From Treponema sp. (GTDB lineage: Bacteria; Spirochaetota; Spirochaetia; Treponematales; Treponemataceae), in assembly GCA_017645785.1 (NCBI GenBank), contig JAGCNW010000035.1:1-48590 (forward strand): DNA of 48,590 nucleotides. The letters run 5' to 3'. This document shows, piece after piece, positions 48,565-48,590 of the stretch (its first letter is position 1; every line of letters begins with the position of its first letter). Below the pieces are notes generated by a model. It was not told the origin of the DNA. It did not search any database and was given only the letters and a program-made list of their open reading frames with translations. Made by a program: the position numbers and the translations under genes.

Positions 48565-48590
48565 ATGAGCGAACAAAACGACAATAAAAA
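48565..48590 (+). CDS. Start of an unidentified gene (runs off the right edge)
   Basis: Only MSEQNDNK is visible. The promoter just upstream supports a real start. No function can be assigned. Confidence 0.5.

Noticed and set aside
1..48590. CRISPR arrays, tRNA, rRNA, insertion sequences or phage genes
   Set aside because: I looked for regularly spaced repeats, cloverleaf tRNA shapes, and transposase or integrase motifs and saw none; the repeats found are short palindromes or pairs.

Overview
The window reads as chromosome of a spirochaete of the Treponema type. The evidence is gene content and style: a CheA start, several cyclic-nucleotide-type signalling membrane proteins with 7TMR-DISM ectodomains, an HD-GYP protein, many lipoproteins, a BspA-like leucine-rich-repeat protein, a clostripain-like lipoprotein, AddAB instead of RecBCD, and a ClpP paralogue. 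Base composition looks balanced to slightly GC-rich in codon third positions over most of the window, apart from one clearly AT-rich stretch at about 39.4-41.25 kb. The genus is inferred; no rRNA or tRNA is present to confirm it.

Layout. 1-5.5 kb (minus strand): lysA, an EamA permease coupled to it, a pair of M16 peptidase-family lipoproteins (one with zinc ligands, one without), then the 5' end of cheA. 5.6-7.2 kb: a clostripain-family lipoprotein, divergent from pyrF and a fused pyrK-pyrD (7.3-10.0 kb), the fourth and sixth steps of UMP synthesis. 10.2-13.5 kb (minus): a degenerate-GGDEF/EAL membrane protein overlapping a Gfo/Idh oxidoreductase. 13.6-20.1 kb: addB-addA. 20.1-24.0 kb: two tandem 7TMR-DISM proteins with degenerate class III cyclase domains. 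24.05-27.0 kb: pepF and an adenosine deaminase-family gene. 27.0-30.9 kb (minus): gpmI then mnmG, the latter with an extra low-complexity insert. 31-32.2 kb (minus): a DUF2442 gene and a Pr6Pr-type membrane protein.

32.3-43.0 kb is accessory: mostly exported or lipid-anchored proteins of unknown function, a DUF4143 AAA ATPase behind a promoter framed by two identical 14-bp palindromes, an AT-rich island with gene remnants and a 19-bp repeat that resembles a recombination-cassette boundary, and a recurring promoter/leader/signal-peptide module in front of unrelated mature proteins. 43.1-48.6 kb returns to core-type genes: DUF554, an HD-GYP phosphodiesterase, then on the minus strand clpP, a GNAT protein, a DbpA-domain RNA-binding protein and a metallo-beta-lactamase-fold hydrolase. 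A new gene starts at the right edge.

Cross-cutting signals. Several genes (cheA, pyrF, addB, the first DISM gene, pepF, the HD-GYP gene, the GNAT gene and the right-edge gene) have a -35/17-bp/-10 promoter whose -10 ends only about 6-9 nt before the start codon, which predicts leaderless or nearly leaderless mRNAs. A family of cloverleaf-like palindromic repeats sits at gene borders (3.33, 10.05 and 29.17 kb).
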